Positions 1 to 10,100 of a stretch of DNA of 64,000 nt are shown here, piece by piece. Under the pieces are notes generated by a model. That model worked only from the letters and a program-made list of their open reading frames with translations. It ran no database searches and had not been told where the DNA came from. The DNA lies in contig CM043957.1 of assembly GCA_014529385.2 (NCBI GenBank), positions 83,115,881-83,179,880 on the forward strand, read 5' to 3'. This DNA is from Adiantum capillus-veneris. Taxonomy: Eukaryota; Streptophyta; Polypodiopsida; Polypodiales; Pteridaceae. The position numbers and the translations under genes were made by a program. How positions within the stretch are numbered: position 1 is the first letter of the stretch; each line of letters begins with the position of its first letter.

Positions 1-941
1 CCTACTCCACCTAGATACATTACGGGGAATGCACCAAGACCAGTAGGAGTTTTAAGGCCACAACTTGTCTTAGGACAACAACCTCCGCTGCCAGGTGCTA
101 GAATGCCGGTAGACATGAGATACATGCCAATGATGGAAGCATCAAATAAACCAACTCCAGTACCAGCTACAATGTGGTATAGAAACCAAAGTGATTACTA
201 CCCTTCGGAGCAACAAAATGTGAGAGAAACACATGGAGTGGTGAGGCCGGTACAACCTCCACCTCCTGGGTTTCAGTCGAAAGAAAGAAGGTATGAAATG
301 GACGAAAGGACATTGCGATTCATTGCAAATAGCGGCTTATCTAGGTCAAAGCTTGCTTATAGCCAAGAGGAAATGCTAAAAGAATCTCCTCAACCAGAGA
401 TAGATTGTCACAAAAGTCATGACAACCACTTGGTCAAAGAATGTCCTCATACGGAGATCACTGAAGTAAATGCCTATTATCTTGAGTGTGGCATCTCTCA
501 CTTGATCCCCGATTTCTCGAAAAACCCAAACCAAATTAGGAAAATCACGACAAATGTATTAGGGATTGTTCAGCTACCTAGTAGCTCAGAAAATGAAATG
601 TCGTACCAGTTCAAGTGGTTACGAGAGCACAAGCTCAAAAGAAAACTGATGAGAATCCAGAGACAAAGAACACGGAAAGTGATACGAGTCCAAAGACAGA
701 TGATGGACCAAAGACAGACGCACCTAGTCAGAAAACCAAGAGCAAACGAAATAGTTGGAAAGCTAGAAAGACTAGGATGAAAGCACGCAGGGAACGAGAG
801 CAAAAATCCCTAGCTAAGAAGCTTACCGAAGCTGAAAAGAAGATAAAACAACATGAGGAAAAGGAGGCACCTTCTCTTACACAGATGGTTAAACCTCTAG
901 AAGAACCATCCATGGATGAGAAACCGAGAAGTGCTAGTTAA
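1..941 (+). pseudogene. retroelement Gag C-terminal region (relic, 5' end outside window)
   Basis: The reading frame is open from the first base, so the gene starts left of the window. The first 100 residues or so are rich in proline and glutamine (a run of PPPP near 265), as in retroelement Gag linkers. A knuckle-like Cys/His cluster at about 406-444 reads C-x2-S-x3-H-x4-C, a degenerate CCHC in which the second Cys is Ser. The frame ends at 778-780, but near 600-615 a second frame takes over, carrying a V-T-R-A-Q-A-Q segment and a long Lys/Glu-rich tail that ends at 941. A frameshift near 600 is therefore likely. No RT follows anywhere downstream. The Gag assignment rests on composition, the knuckle remnant and the protease further on; the exact family is not recognised. 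Confidence 0.5.
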
Positions 942-1036
942 AGAGGATCTGTGTTGGGAGAGAAGGTTAATGATATATTAGATGCCCTCTTGAAAGCCTA
1001 TGATGTGATGCTCAAAAACAACCAAACCCAAGAACA

Positions 1037-1332
1037 CAGGTGGATGACATATCCCTATGCGGAACTAGAATAGCAATGGTTTGAAATGTGCCATAAAATG
1101 ATTCAAATAGCCCAAGCTTTATTAGAACCACCAATTGCAAAACCTAAGGATGTGATCCGTGTCATGCCTACACAAGTAATCCCACAGGTGGATGACATAT
1201 CCCTATGCGGAACTAGAATAGCAATGGTTTGAAATGTGCCATAAAATGATTCAAATAGCCCAAGCTTTATTAGAACCACCAGTTGCAAAACCTGAGGATG
1301 TGATCCGTGTCATGCCTACACAAGTAATCCCA
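1037..1332 (+). repeat. 148-bp tandem duplication inside the Gag-protease relic
   Basis: The segment starting CAGGTGGATGACATAT at 1037 recurs at 1185 with only a few changes. Two copies with period 148 bp are present. Because 148 is not a multiple of three, the duplication shifts the frame. It helps explain the broken coding between 941 and 1498. Confidence 0.9.
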
Positions 1333-2345
1333 CCAAACCAGGAACTAAAAGAGCCTGATTCTAGTCATGAGCACAGACCAAACCTCAAAGACCCAGCATT
1401 AGAACCAAGGATAGTACTGAATACCACGGATAACTCTTCCGAGGGATTTCACTAAGCTATACCTGAGGATTGTAAAGAGATAGATGATCTTGACAAATTG
1501 TGGAAACAAGTCAGAGAGGCCACTGAAGCCCATGACCTAAGAAGACGAGTAGACCAGACTAGTGATGAACGAGGAGTGTTTCTACCACCAATAGAGGAAT
1601 TTGAGACTGGATCTCAAATGAATCTAGATGTGCAATCGTATTGGGGCGACAAAGGATCTGTACAATCTATGGATAGTCAACCCCATTTGCTAAGAACACT
1701 ACCGTCCTACATGGGAGAGTACGAGACCAAGTCAGATGTGGTTGCAGTCCCATCACAGAGACTGTCTCCCAACAAGGCCATCGATTCAAAGGGGCTAGTA
1801 GATATTCTATCTACCCCAGTCACCTGTACAATAATGTTAGCCGAGTTGCTCAAAATAAGACCAAACATGTGGGCTAATGTGGGTAAATGTCTAGAGAAAT
1901 TTGGTGTAAAAACCCCAATGACTCAAATCGAGGAAAGCATCAAAGAGCTTGAAATGCCTCAACTAAATACTAGGCCAGTGCCATTAAACAAGGTAGGCGA
2001 GTATTATGAGGGAGAAGATGGAAACACCACCCTTACTGTGGAATTCAATGGTGTAAAAACCATGGCAATCCTTGACAGTGGAGCTGGTGTGGCCATTGCA
2101 ACCAAAGAGGTTTGGAAAAAACGGGGATAACCTGCCTTAATATCCACACGAATGACCTTGCAGCTTGCAGACGGACACAAGGAAAAGCCCCTAGGACTGC
2201 TAGAAAAAGTACTTGTTACTTCTTGTGGCATTGAATATGAACACACTTTTGCTGTTGTTGACTTTGGCAAGAAGAACAACTATGACATCATTTTGGGAAG
2301 AACAACTATGACTTCATTTTGGGAAGACCATTCATGCGACAATTG
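1234..2345 (+). pseudogene. retropepsin (aspartic protease) region of a Gag-Pr element
   Basis: Between about 1980 and 2340 the translation has the layout of a retroviral-type aspartic protease. A beta-strand-like stretch leads to the catalytic motif I-L-D-S-G-A-G (about 2068-2088). Further on comes the second-half motif Y-D-I-I-L-G-R (2281-2301), which in active proteases closes the fold before the flap dimer. A TAA at 2128-2130 interrupts the frame soon after the active site. A 26-bp duplication at 2275-2326 then shifts it. The 1234-2000 part is an acidic linker with no recognised domain. This would cleave a retroelement polyprotein if intact. As it stands it is a pseudogene; the family call is good, the parent element is unknown. 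Confidence 0.65.
2275..2326 (+). repeat. 26-bp direct duplication in the protease second half
   Basis: AACAACTATGAC at 2275 recurs at 2301, period 26 bp, with one change in the copy. It duplicates the I-L-G-R coding motif and shifts the frame by two bases, so the protein continues in a different frame from 2319 onwards. Confidence 0.9.
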
Positions 2346-3821
2346 AAAATGGTTCAAGATTGGGGTTATGACCATATATACCTGAGACATATGGAAACCA
2401 TAACAAAGATAAACTTGAGGGACCATAGCTATAGGGATGTGACGAGAACACCGGTTGAAGAGTTTGATTCCGCCACAATAGCAGGGTCAGAACTTCCAAC
2501 TTGGTTAGGTAAGCCTAAAGAACTGTGGATGTGTGGAGCTTCACAATGTGATAGCTTGAAACATGAGGAACGTATCCTAGAGCGGGTTATAGAGGATAGG
2601 GACTATATCCCAGAACCATTTCCTGAAGAAGAGCTAGAGCCTTTTGGATGGGAACACATCTTGGCTACTCTGGACGTGTGCGCCGTGGAGGATGCTCCCA
2701 CAACAAAGTTTTGTGATGAAAATGGCTATGATGTCGTTCCTTATTTTGCAGTGAGTGTAATCCAGGAAAACGAAGAGAACCAGACATCAACAAGCTCGCG
2801 ACATAAGGAGCAAACAAAGAAATGTGGAGAATCAAAAAAAGAAGAAGACGACGATTTCTATGACTCTGTAGAACACTTCGAGCTTCAAGAAGATCAACGA
2901 CCCGGGAATCAAAGTCATCGCTACACGAATAATGTGCATCAAAAGTGGATTCCAAAGTCCTCAATGAAGACATAGCCACCACAAGCATCCTCATACATGG
3001 CTCCTAATAAGGATGCAAAGACTCAGCTAGGAGGAATACGACCAGAGCAACGAGCTAACAATGCTCTAATCAATGGGCTAGAAAAGTCCTCCAAGAAACT
3101 ACCACCCACGAGCAAACAGACAATAACTTTCCACTACCAGCCAAAAAATCAAGGAAAAGTACAAGAAGTCAACCTTGCCGAGGATAGTAGCGATAGTGAT
3201 GAATCTTACGACATCCCCTATCATCAACTCAGGCCATCACTATCACCAACCCCTTCAGAAACAACCATGATAGGTCAAAAGAACAGGACAACAAGTCAAA
3301 GCCAAAAAGCTCGACAAATCTGGATACCAAAAAGCCAGATCGGCCAAAAACAAATATGGATCAAGAAGACAAAGATCTCTAATGACAAATCACAAGATCC
3401 AACACCAAAACAAAAACAAGGAAAGCGTGCACGAACGGGTAAGAATATCACAAAGTCGCAAGCTTTCACAACTCAGGTTTGGGCTCCAAAGAAGTTGATT
3501 CAAGCACAAAAAAGTCAGGAATTCATTTGGATTCCAAAACAACCACAATATCAACTTTCAAAGCCTAAATCCCGTCCCCAACCAAGCATACAAGGGCTCA
3601 AGCAAAGACCACTGTTGACTCACACAACAAAAAGGTGGATCCCAAAGAAGTCTCTTCAAACACAAACGAAGCACGGGCAAGTATGGGTTCCCAAACGAGA
3701 GCCAACAACAAAACAACCAATAAAGGCAAAGAAATGGGTCCCAAAGAAGAACAACAAAACTGCTGTCAGTGCATCGCCGCTTGAATTCTTACACTTCTTC
3801 CTACCATTACAGTACAATTAG
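2319..3821 (+). pseudogene. W-x-P-K repeat protein downstream of protease
   Basis: The frame continues from the protease, is split by one TAG at 2973-2975 and then runs to 3821, so one original ORF of about 500 codons is likely. The first part is acidic. From 2943 onward a short motif of the form [K/R/I/V]-W-[I/V/A]-P-K recurs about seven times (near 2943, 3318, 3478, 3525, 3634, 3683 and 3735), plus one I-W-I-K-K variant near 3355. The spacers are basic and rich in Gln, Lys, Ser and Thr. No RT, RNase H or integrase motif is present. Position after the protease and before a polypurine tract makes it the 3' end of the same element. W-V-P-K-like motifs occur in some plant retroelement Gag tails, but this array and its position I do not recognise. 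Function unknown; nucleic-acid binding is only a guess from the charge. Confidence 0.5.
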
Positions 3822-4082
3822 AAGAGAGAAAGTCGCTTCAATCAAGCAACGATACAGGAGCTTCAAAGACCATTACATTGCTTAGAATAGGAAGCCTCGC
3901 CAACAAATGCCAATAAACAAATTTCTTATACCCACATCTTGCACAACATAAATCTTTTCCATGCATTGACTGTGTATGCATAATAGGGCTACATTACAAG
4001 GCCTGCATAGGCACAACTTTTAATTGCTCAAGCACAACACATACCCTTTGCGATACCCTGTCGTAAAGGATGACTCCAAATA

Positions 4083-4106
4083 GGAAGGGGGGAGGAATTC
4101 TAAATG
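4083..4106 (+). other. polypurine tract and putative 3' LTR start
   Basis: A run of purines (GGAAGGGGGGAGGAAT, 4083-4098) is followed by TCTAAA and then TG at 4105-4106. This is the usual arrangement at the start of a 3' LTR, and it follows the W-x-P-K ORF by about 260 bases. The LTR end could not be placed because the matching 5' LTR lies outside the window. Confidence 0.45.
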
Positions 4107-5536
4107 CGGACCTAACATTATGACTATTAGAGGGCAATGTTTTGTGAGATGCATTGAATTTTTGCGTTTTATTGTGATAATTTTTTGATGAAATTTAGAG
4201 TATATGCCCTCATAGTAGTGTTACAGAGGAGTATGGGGACAAAATCCATATATGAGCCCCTAGGGACATGTGTATAGGTACATAGCATTTAGATTTCTAT
4301 TTGAATAATTTTTCTTTTGTTAAGTTTCTTTTAAGATTTTCTTTGTTTATTATTAAGAAAAAATAAAAAAATCCATAATCCACATGAAGAAAAGACTGAC
4401 GAGAGGCCTGAGCACTACAAAGAGAAGAAGGTACAGGAAAACGATGAAACTTCACGAAGTATGTCTCAACAACCACTACAACAGCCGAAGAACTTGTCAC
4501 AAAGCAGTGTCAACAGGCAACCGACAAGTCATAAAAGTCAGAGTCGAGTAGCTAAGCCACAAAATCGGTGAGGTGTTAGTCCCAAAGCTTCAAGCAATAT
4601 TCTCTGTGGTCTAAGCGTCTTAGCTATTCTAGGTACTGCTCAAGCTGGAAGAGTTGAGCATATTTACGTTGTGTCGCTCATGCCGGTATAGGTGAGCAAA
4701 AGAGTCGAAGTCTAAGTACTTAAGTCTGGTGAAGTGAAGGAGAAGGTCCAAAAGACACTCACGTACTGAGCACAGTGAGATACGAGTGGAGAAACTTATA
4801 CATCTAAAACCCTTCTTGGAAAGGTGGAAGCTATTGAGACATCTTTTGATGTCACATGTGCTACATTTATTCCTCGAAACACCCATCATCTCCTTCTTTC
4901 ACATTGCATGCTTTTGGTGACAAATTTCTCATATGCATATAGAGTGTCCCATAATTGGCACTTGCATCAGGCACTCTTTCCGTGTTTCACCCAAGCACTC
5001 ACCTTTCATGAACATGTACTTCACGTTCAACTGCTCAACTCCAATAAGACCGTATACCAAAGGCATTTTTTTTCCCACCGGGTTTTTTCCCTTTGGTCAT
5101 CCAGGTTTTAGACCCTAATCTACAGACACCTATCACCATCCTCTTGTACATATTCCTTCTACATCAACAATAAGGAAATGCTACTCAAATCAATTGACAA
5201 ATGAATTGGAGTACCAATTTCAGATCATAGAATACTTCTCCTCAATGGCGAGTCGAAGAATGGCCTACAATGACAAAGCTGCAGACAACACTAACAACAT
5301 GATTGCACAGGAACAAAGAAGTCCCCAATGAAGAAGTGCAGACATAAACGTAATCAGAGGATCTCAAAAGATGAATGGTTATGATGATAGATGTCCGCTC
5401 TAATGGATCATAGTTCTTGTTGTGGTTCGACAAAGTTACAAGCAGTGCAACAGATGAAGCCAAAATGACAACAAAGACCACATCGCCATCGACAATCAGG
5501 TCATGTCGGGGACGGCATGAACGCGGAAGGGGGGTG
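4107..5536. other. non-coding stretch, probable LTR and decayed internal sequence
   Basis: No convincing coding frame is seen. The left part should be LTR of the preceding element. The right end (about 5525-5536) is a purine run, GGAAGGGGGGTG, directly before the TGTTGACC block. The sequence just left of 5537 therefore probably belongs to another element's internal region. Confidence 0.3.
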
Positions 5537-6494
5537 TGTTGACCGTCGGGTCAAAAACACAACATAACTCAAGTTTCATACCAAAGTCTTATCTTTTGCG
5601 AGTTATGAAATGCTGCGGATTATGGCTATAAACATCATTTGTAATGAGTAGTTATTCTAGTTTCGGAAGCCGGGGTGCAATGGCACTTCCAGATTGTAAA
5701 TACAAAGCCATTTGACCCTTTCAACCCCATTTTTGGTTAAACCTAAGGTAGCCTTAGTATATAAGGTACCTAGGTCATTTTGTAAAAGGAGACTTTAATC
5801 ATAATCAAAACTTAGCGCTGCCGTCTACTGTGTGTGAGAGAGAAAGAGAGTGAGCGTGAGCTTTATCCTCTCGCTACGTCCGGCTCGCTCAACACATTGG
5901 AGATCTGACTGCACCATTGCTGTAGGCTCGAGGAGAGCTACGCGACAACGCCAAGCATTCCACGCGAGACGAAGCGCACACGTCGACGCATCTACGAGCT
6001 ATTTGTGGCCGTAAGTGTATCAAACGATGTCTGTTTTCTCCGTGCTAGTAGTCTATAGAATCGTGGCGACATAAGCTACGCATATGTACTCATAAATTTC
6101 AGTTTCGGGCACTTTCAAAATTCTGCTCTGTCATCCTACGCGTTTTCTGCAGATGGGTTTAGAGTGAGGGTTTTGAGTGTAGAAGTTTAGGGACATATGT
6201 ATCCTAGTGAGGGGATGGTGTTCCTTAAGTTTCGTACGAATCTGGCGTGATTAGGTGAGTTACCTTCCGTATGTGTGTATGTGGCTAGGTGGTGTAGTTG
6301 AGAGCAGTGAGGTTCTTGATTGTGGTTTAGTTGGCCTTCTAGAGTGTTGTATGTGTAGGATGGTCTCAGCCTGACAAGCTAGAGATATTTCCTCCGTGTG
6401 CCTATCGTGTCATTTGTGTCCTTGATTGACATTATGTTGATCTAGGTAGTGTTTGCATGCACTTCATGGGTGTGTGAGTTGCTCCCGTCCAACA
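5537..6494 (+). repeat. LTR-like block, possible 3' LTR
   Basis: The block starts TGTTGACCGT directly after a polypurine run and could end at CCGTCCAACA (6494), giving TG...CA. It contains a TATA-like TATATAAG at 5758-5765 and a purine-rich GAGAGAGAAAGAGAG stretch near 5843. No second copy is in the window, so the right border is a guess. It directly abuts a copia RT relic at 6490, which may or may not belong to it. Confidence 0.35.
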
Positions 6495-6838
6495 CATGGT
6501 TATGTCAAGAAAGGACAAGAGACAAAATTGTGCAAATGCAAGAAAAGCTTTGTATGGGTTGAAGTAGCCTCCTCACACTTGGTATGAGAAAACTGACACT
6601 CATTTGGTTAAACAAGGCTTTCATGATAGTCCAACTAAAAGCACTTTGTATGTCAAACGTGAGGGTGATCTCATCATCGTTTTGTATGTAGGCGATTTGC
6701 TGATTAATGGTCTAAATGAAATGCACATTGTTGAATTCAAGTGTGAATTGATGCTATTTTCAAGACGAAAGAATTGGGTTTTTTGCATCATTACTTGGAC
6801 ATATGGTTTACTCAAAAAGATTTTCCATTAGGGTATCA
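6490..6838 (+). pseudogene. Ty1/copia reverse transcriptase fragment
   Basis: The translation shows the copia RT signature A-L-Y-G-L-K-(stop)-P-P-H-T-W-Y-E-K at about 6543-6591, then H-L-V-K-Q-G-F and L-Y-V-G-D-L-L-I, where copia enzymes have Y-V-D-D. The first catalytic Asp of that box is therefore Gly here. A TAG at 6565-6567 replaces the Gln usually found after Y-G-L-K. Only about 110 codons are recognisable. The similarity then stops abruptly at a gypsy-type RT segment, so this is a truncated relic. The minus-strand copia element at 17131-26837 has a closely similar stretch. Confidence 0.75.
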
Positions 6839-9250
6839 TCAAGTTATTTTAAAATTGTTGATATACCTAAATTTTCTTTTTGAACAACGTTTGGAAATAC
6901 TGAATTTTATTATGCCTTTTGGTTTACTCTAGCTACTTTGAAAGATGCTCATGGATAGTGTTTTGAAACCGTGTTTAGGAAAGTTTGTCATTGTTTTTCT
7001 CAATGACATTCTAGTTTATAGTGCATCTAAGGAAGAGCACTTACAACATCTAAAATAGGTGTTTGATCTTCTTAGGAAACACCAATTATATGCTAAAGAG
7101 TCCAAGTGTGATTTTTTGAAGATCAAAATTTCACTATTTGGGGCATATAATTTCTGTTGTAGGCTTTCATATGGATCAATCCAAAGTGGAAACCATCCAT
7201 ACATTGCCTTCTCCTATAGATTTGGAAGAGCTCCAATTTTTCTCAAGATATTAGGTTTTTATTGGAGGTTTGTAAAAAACAATGCAAGGATCGTTTTTCC
7301 TATGATAAACCAACTAAAATCCAAGGGCAAAGCATTTCATTGGGGAGAGGATCAACATCGGAGTTTTGATGTGCTTAATGTCGCTCTAGCTACTGCACCC
7401 ATATTAGCTACTGTAGATCCAGTGAAACCCTTTATACTTGAGACAAATGCTAACAATCAAGCTATCAAAGCAGACCTTCTTTAAGAGGAATGACCGATTG
7501 CTTTGAAATCAAGAAACTTGATTTTGCATAGCATACTTATTTTCCTTATGAAAGGGCACTCTTTGCAATAGTGTACACTTTGAAAACGCGGTGGCATTAT
7601 TTGTATATGTCCACATTGAAATTGTGTTTGATCATGAAATTATAAATGGTTTACAAGAGCTCTATGCAATAGCAGTGACACTTTGAAAAATTGGTGACAT
7701 TATTTGTATATGCTCAGATTGAAATTGTGTTTGATCATGAAAGTTAAAATGGTTTAGATATGAGAGTCTAATCTGAAGGGTCAAAAGACCAAGTAAGTTG
7801 AGATTCTTCAGGAATAAGATGCAAATATTTGGTATCACAAAGGATGGTACAATGTGGAATTTGATGCTCTTAGTCAAATCCCGAGATCAACTCTCTTCTA
7901 TCCACAAAACTTAAAAGTGAATTTTTGGAGTCTCTTAAGGGTGATGCTACATACTCCTAGGTGTGGAGTCATGTCAAAAAGAGGGATCTTTCTCACTCCA
8001 ATTTTGGAAGTGTGTCTATTTCCTCCACACCCGATTCTCCTCTTTCGAGAAGAATTTTCCATTGAAGATGGGTACCTACTCCACAAGGCCCAGAGTTTGT
8101 GTACCAATGGATGCAAACATTCAGTGCTAAATTATTTATGCATATCACCCAGGTATAATGAAGACTTATGCCCTCATACAATGCTAGTTTTACTGACCAA
8201 AATTACATGGGTAAATTCAAGATTACGTCTTACATTCCCGACAATGCCAAGTTAACAAGGCAGGTCTCTTACATCCTTTGGAGATGCCCAATGTTAAATG
8301 AGAGAGTATGTCTATGGATTTTATTGTGGGTCTTCCAACCACTGTATGAGTTAAGTTCATCCATTGTATGGATGAACTTCGTAAGTTTGTTCCACCATGT
8401 CCGCCGTTAAAACTATGGAGCTAGCCAAGTTATTTGTTGACAATCTATATAGATTATAGGTTATGTTGATTGCCTAGAAATATTGTGAGTGATCGTAATC
8501 ACAAGTTCACCAATCATTTTTGGACGGCTACCTTTTAACACAACTTAACCTAATTATTACAGATAATCTAGAGATGGATGTTCAAAGTAAATGAATTAAT
8601 AGGTTCTAGAGGATATGATACGAGCATATTTGAGAAAAAAACAATCCAATTGGGAAAAATATCTCCCTATTTTGGAATTTTCTTAAAATAGTGTAAAGCA
8701 TGTTACTATTCAATTTAGTCCCTTCATGCTTATGCACGGGTTTCAACCTAAGTCACTAGTTATGGTGTGGTGGGGTTGGCTACAGAGAAAATCAGCACGT
8801 CAAGAACTTTATCCAAGTCCATATGGATATGCTAAAAATTACTCGTCAAAATGTTTGCTACAAGCACATGACATATACAAGAAATATGCTAATGAAAAGG
8901 TCTGCAAGTCACATATTCTTACGTGCTCCAAAGCATTCAAAAAGTTTGAAAACTAGTTCTACACCTAAGTTATCTCCTAGATATTATAGCCCATTCAAAA
9001 TACTCAAGCCAATTGGGGACTACAAACCTTTTTTACCTACACACTCTCGTATTCTTCCATTTTTTCATGTAAGTGATTTATGTAAATGCTTGCATAGAGA
9101 CAACAATATAATTGATCAACAAGTTTTGATCAATTTTGTTAAACCTCCCACCCAGCCGCATGAAACCCAAGTGCGTTCTTGAGTATTATTTTAAATCCTC
9201 TCATCATGTGCATCACCAAGCATAAGTTGTGGAAAGATAGATTTGAAGAA
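6839..9250 (+). pseudogene. Ty3/gypsy RT-RNase H-integrase relic
   Basis: Starting with G-Y-H-Q-V (about 6832) the three-frame translation follows a gypsy Pol. M-P-F-G-L-T (about 6916) and V-F-L-N-D-I-L-V-Y (about 6990, an F-x-D-D box with Asn for the first Asp) belong to RT. The ORF at 7059-7484 covers the RT thumb and the start of RNase H. RNase H remnants follow to about 7640. From 8280 come fragments of the integrase core (S-M-D-F-I-V-G-L-P) and, from 8700 to 9180, the integrase C-terminal region. Many stops and frameshifts are spread throughout. It lies between a copia RT fragment and an LTR-like block and is an old, non-functional copy. The sublineage is not resolved; the phrase order resembles chromovirus-type elements. 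Confidence 0.75.
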
Positions 9251-9465
9251 GGTACCACTTGTTAAGTATGGAGCATGATTTACTCCGTGCAATTTTTAGT
9301 TTTTAAAACACACATTTGTAAGGCCCCCATCATGAGGAGAAGCCATCATGCGTAAGAAAAATCATACGTCAAAAACAGAAAATTCACACCAACTGGAATA
9401 TTAATTTTTGCCAAAATATTATGATCAAATGGTTATCGAAAAGTGGTTGGAATGGTTGGCCAGTT

Positions 9466-9552
9466 GGACGATGGCTGGTAGTCAATGGCCGATGGCCGGT
9501 GGTCGGAAGTCAATGGCCGATGGTCAAATTCAATGGCTGATGGCCGATTTCA
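9466..9552 (+). repeat. short GGCCGATGG-type minisatellite
   Basis: CAATGGCCGATGGCCGGTGG and variants (CAATGGCCGATGG, CAATGGCTGATGGCCG) recur several times over about 85 bases inside the LTR-like block. Confidence 0.6.
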
Positions 9553-9670
9553 AGGCAAGCTTGTCTTCTCAAGAGCAGCCACACATGAGCGCATTGGAGA
9601 GTCCAACTTGGACTTGTCTACACAAGGGCGGATACACACGGCTGCCTCTCATAAGAGAGCCCTTTTGGCC

Positions 9671-9678
9671 TATAAAAG
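9671..9678 (+). promoter_or_regulatory. TATA box of LTR-like block
   Basis: TATAAAAG lies about 355 bases into the LTR-like block, in a GGCC-flanked context, and fits a pol II core promoter for the relic element. Confidence 0.4.
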
Positions 9679-9854
9679 AAGGCCTCTTCTACACACAAAA
9701 CGTATTGTGGTGCATTGTGAAGTTCATGTGAGGTGGTGAGAGTGAGGCAAAGGCGGGATCTCCAATAAGGGTATTATCCCTTTGTAACTTACTTGTAATT
9801 TAAAGTATTAAAGCCATTGAGTGGCTACTTTCTCGTGGACATAGCTTGCATTGT

Positions 9855-9855
<1 letters not shown>

Positions 9856-9907
<52 letters not shown>
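9856..9907 (+). repeat. (CT)n microsatellite
   Basis: About 26 uninterrupted CT units. Confidence 0.98.
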
Positions 9908-9913
<6 letters not shown>

Positions 9914-10072
9914 ACTCTATAATCTCTTGTGTGTGAAAATTATCTCTATCCATAAAGTAAACTACTTTAATATCTATTTAGTTGCGCCCTATTTCCTACC
10001 ATCACTTGGGAAAAAATTGTGTTCTTAAGAAGAAATACTCCACTTTTGTTTTCGAGGATGAAAATGATTCTA

Positions 10073-10100
10073 TAATGGGGAGTAATGTGAGGCCAAGGGC
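10073..10100 (+). other. polypurine tract and LTR start of a second gypsy relic
   Basis: ATGGGGAGTAA is followed by TGTGAGGCCAAGGGCC (LTR start at 10086). The preceding sequence CTTTTGTTTTCGAGGATGAAAATG matches the equivalent position before 14585, which supports two copies of a related element end. Confidence 0.5.

Larger units (their letters stand above)
9317..10000 (+). repeat. LTR-like sequence with TATA box
   Basis: It begins TGTAAGGCCC about 65 bases after the last recognisable Pol sequence. It carries TATAAAAG at 9671-9678, a TTAAAG run near 9808 and a CT tract. Two further blocks starting TGTGAGGCC (10086) and TGTAATGCC (14585) look like relatives. The right border is not defined. 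Confidence 0.4.
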
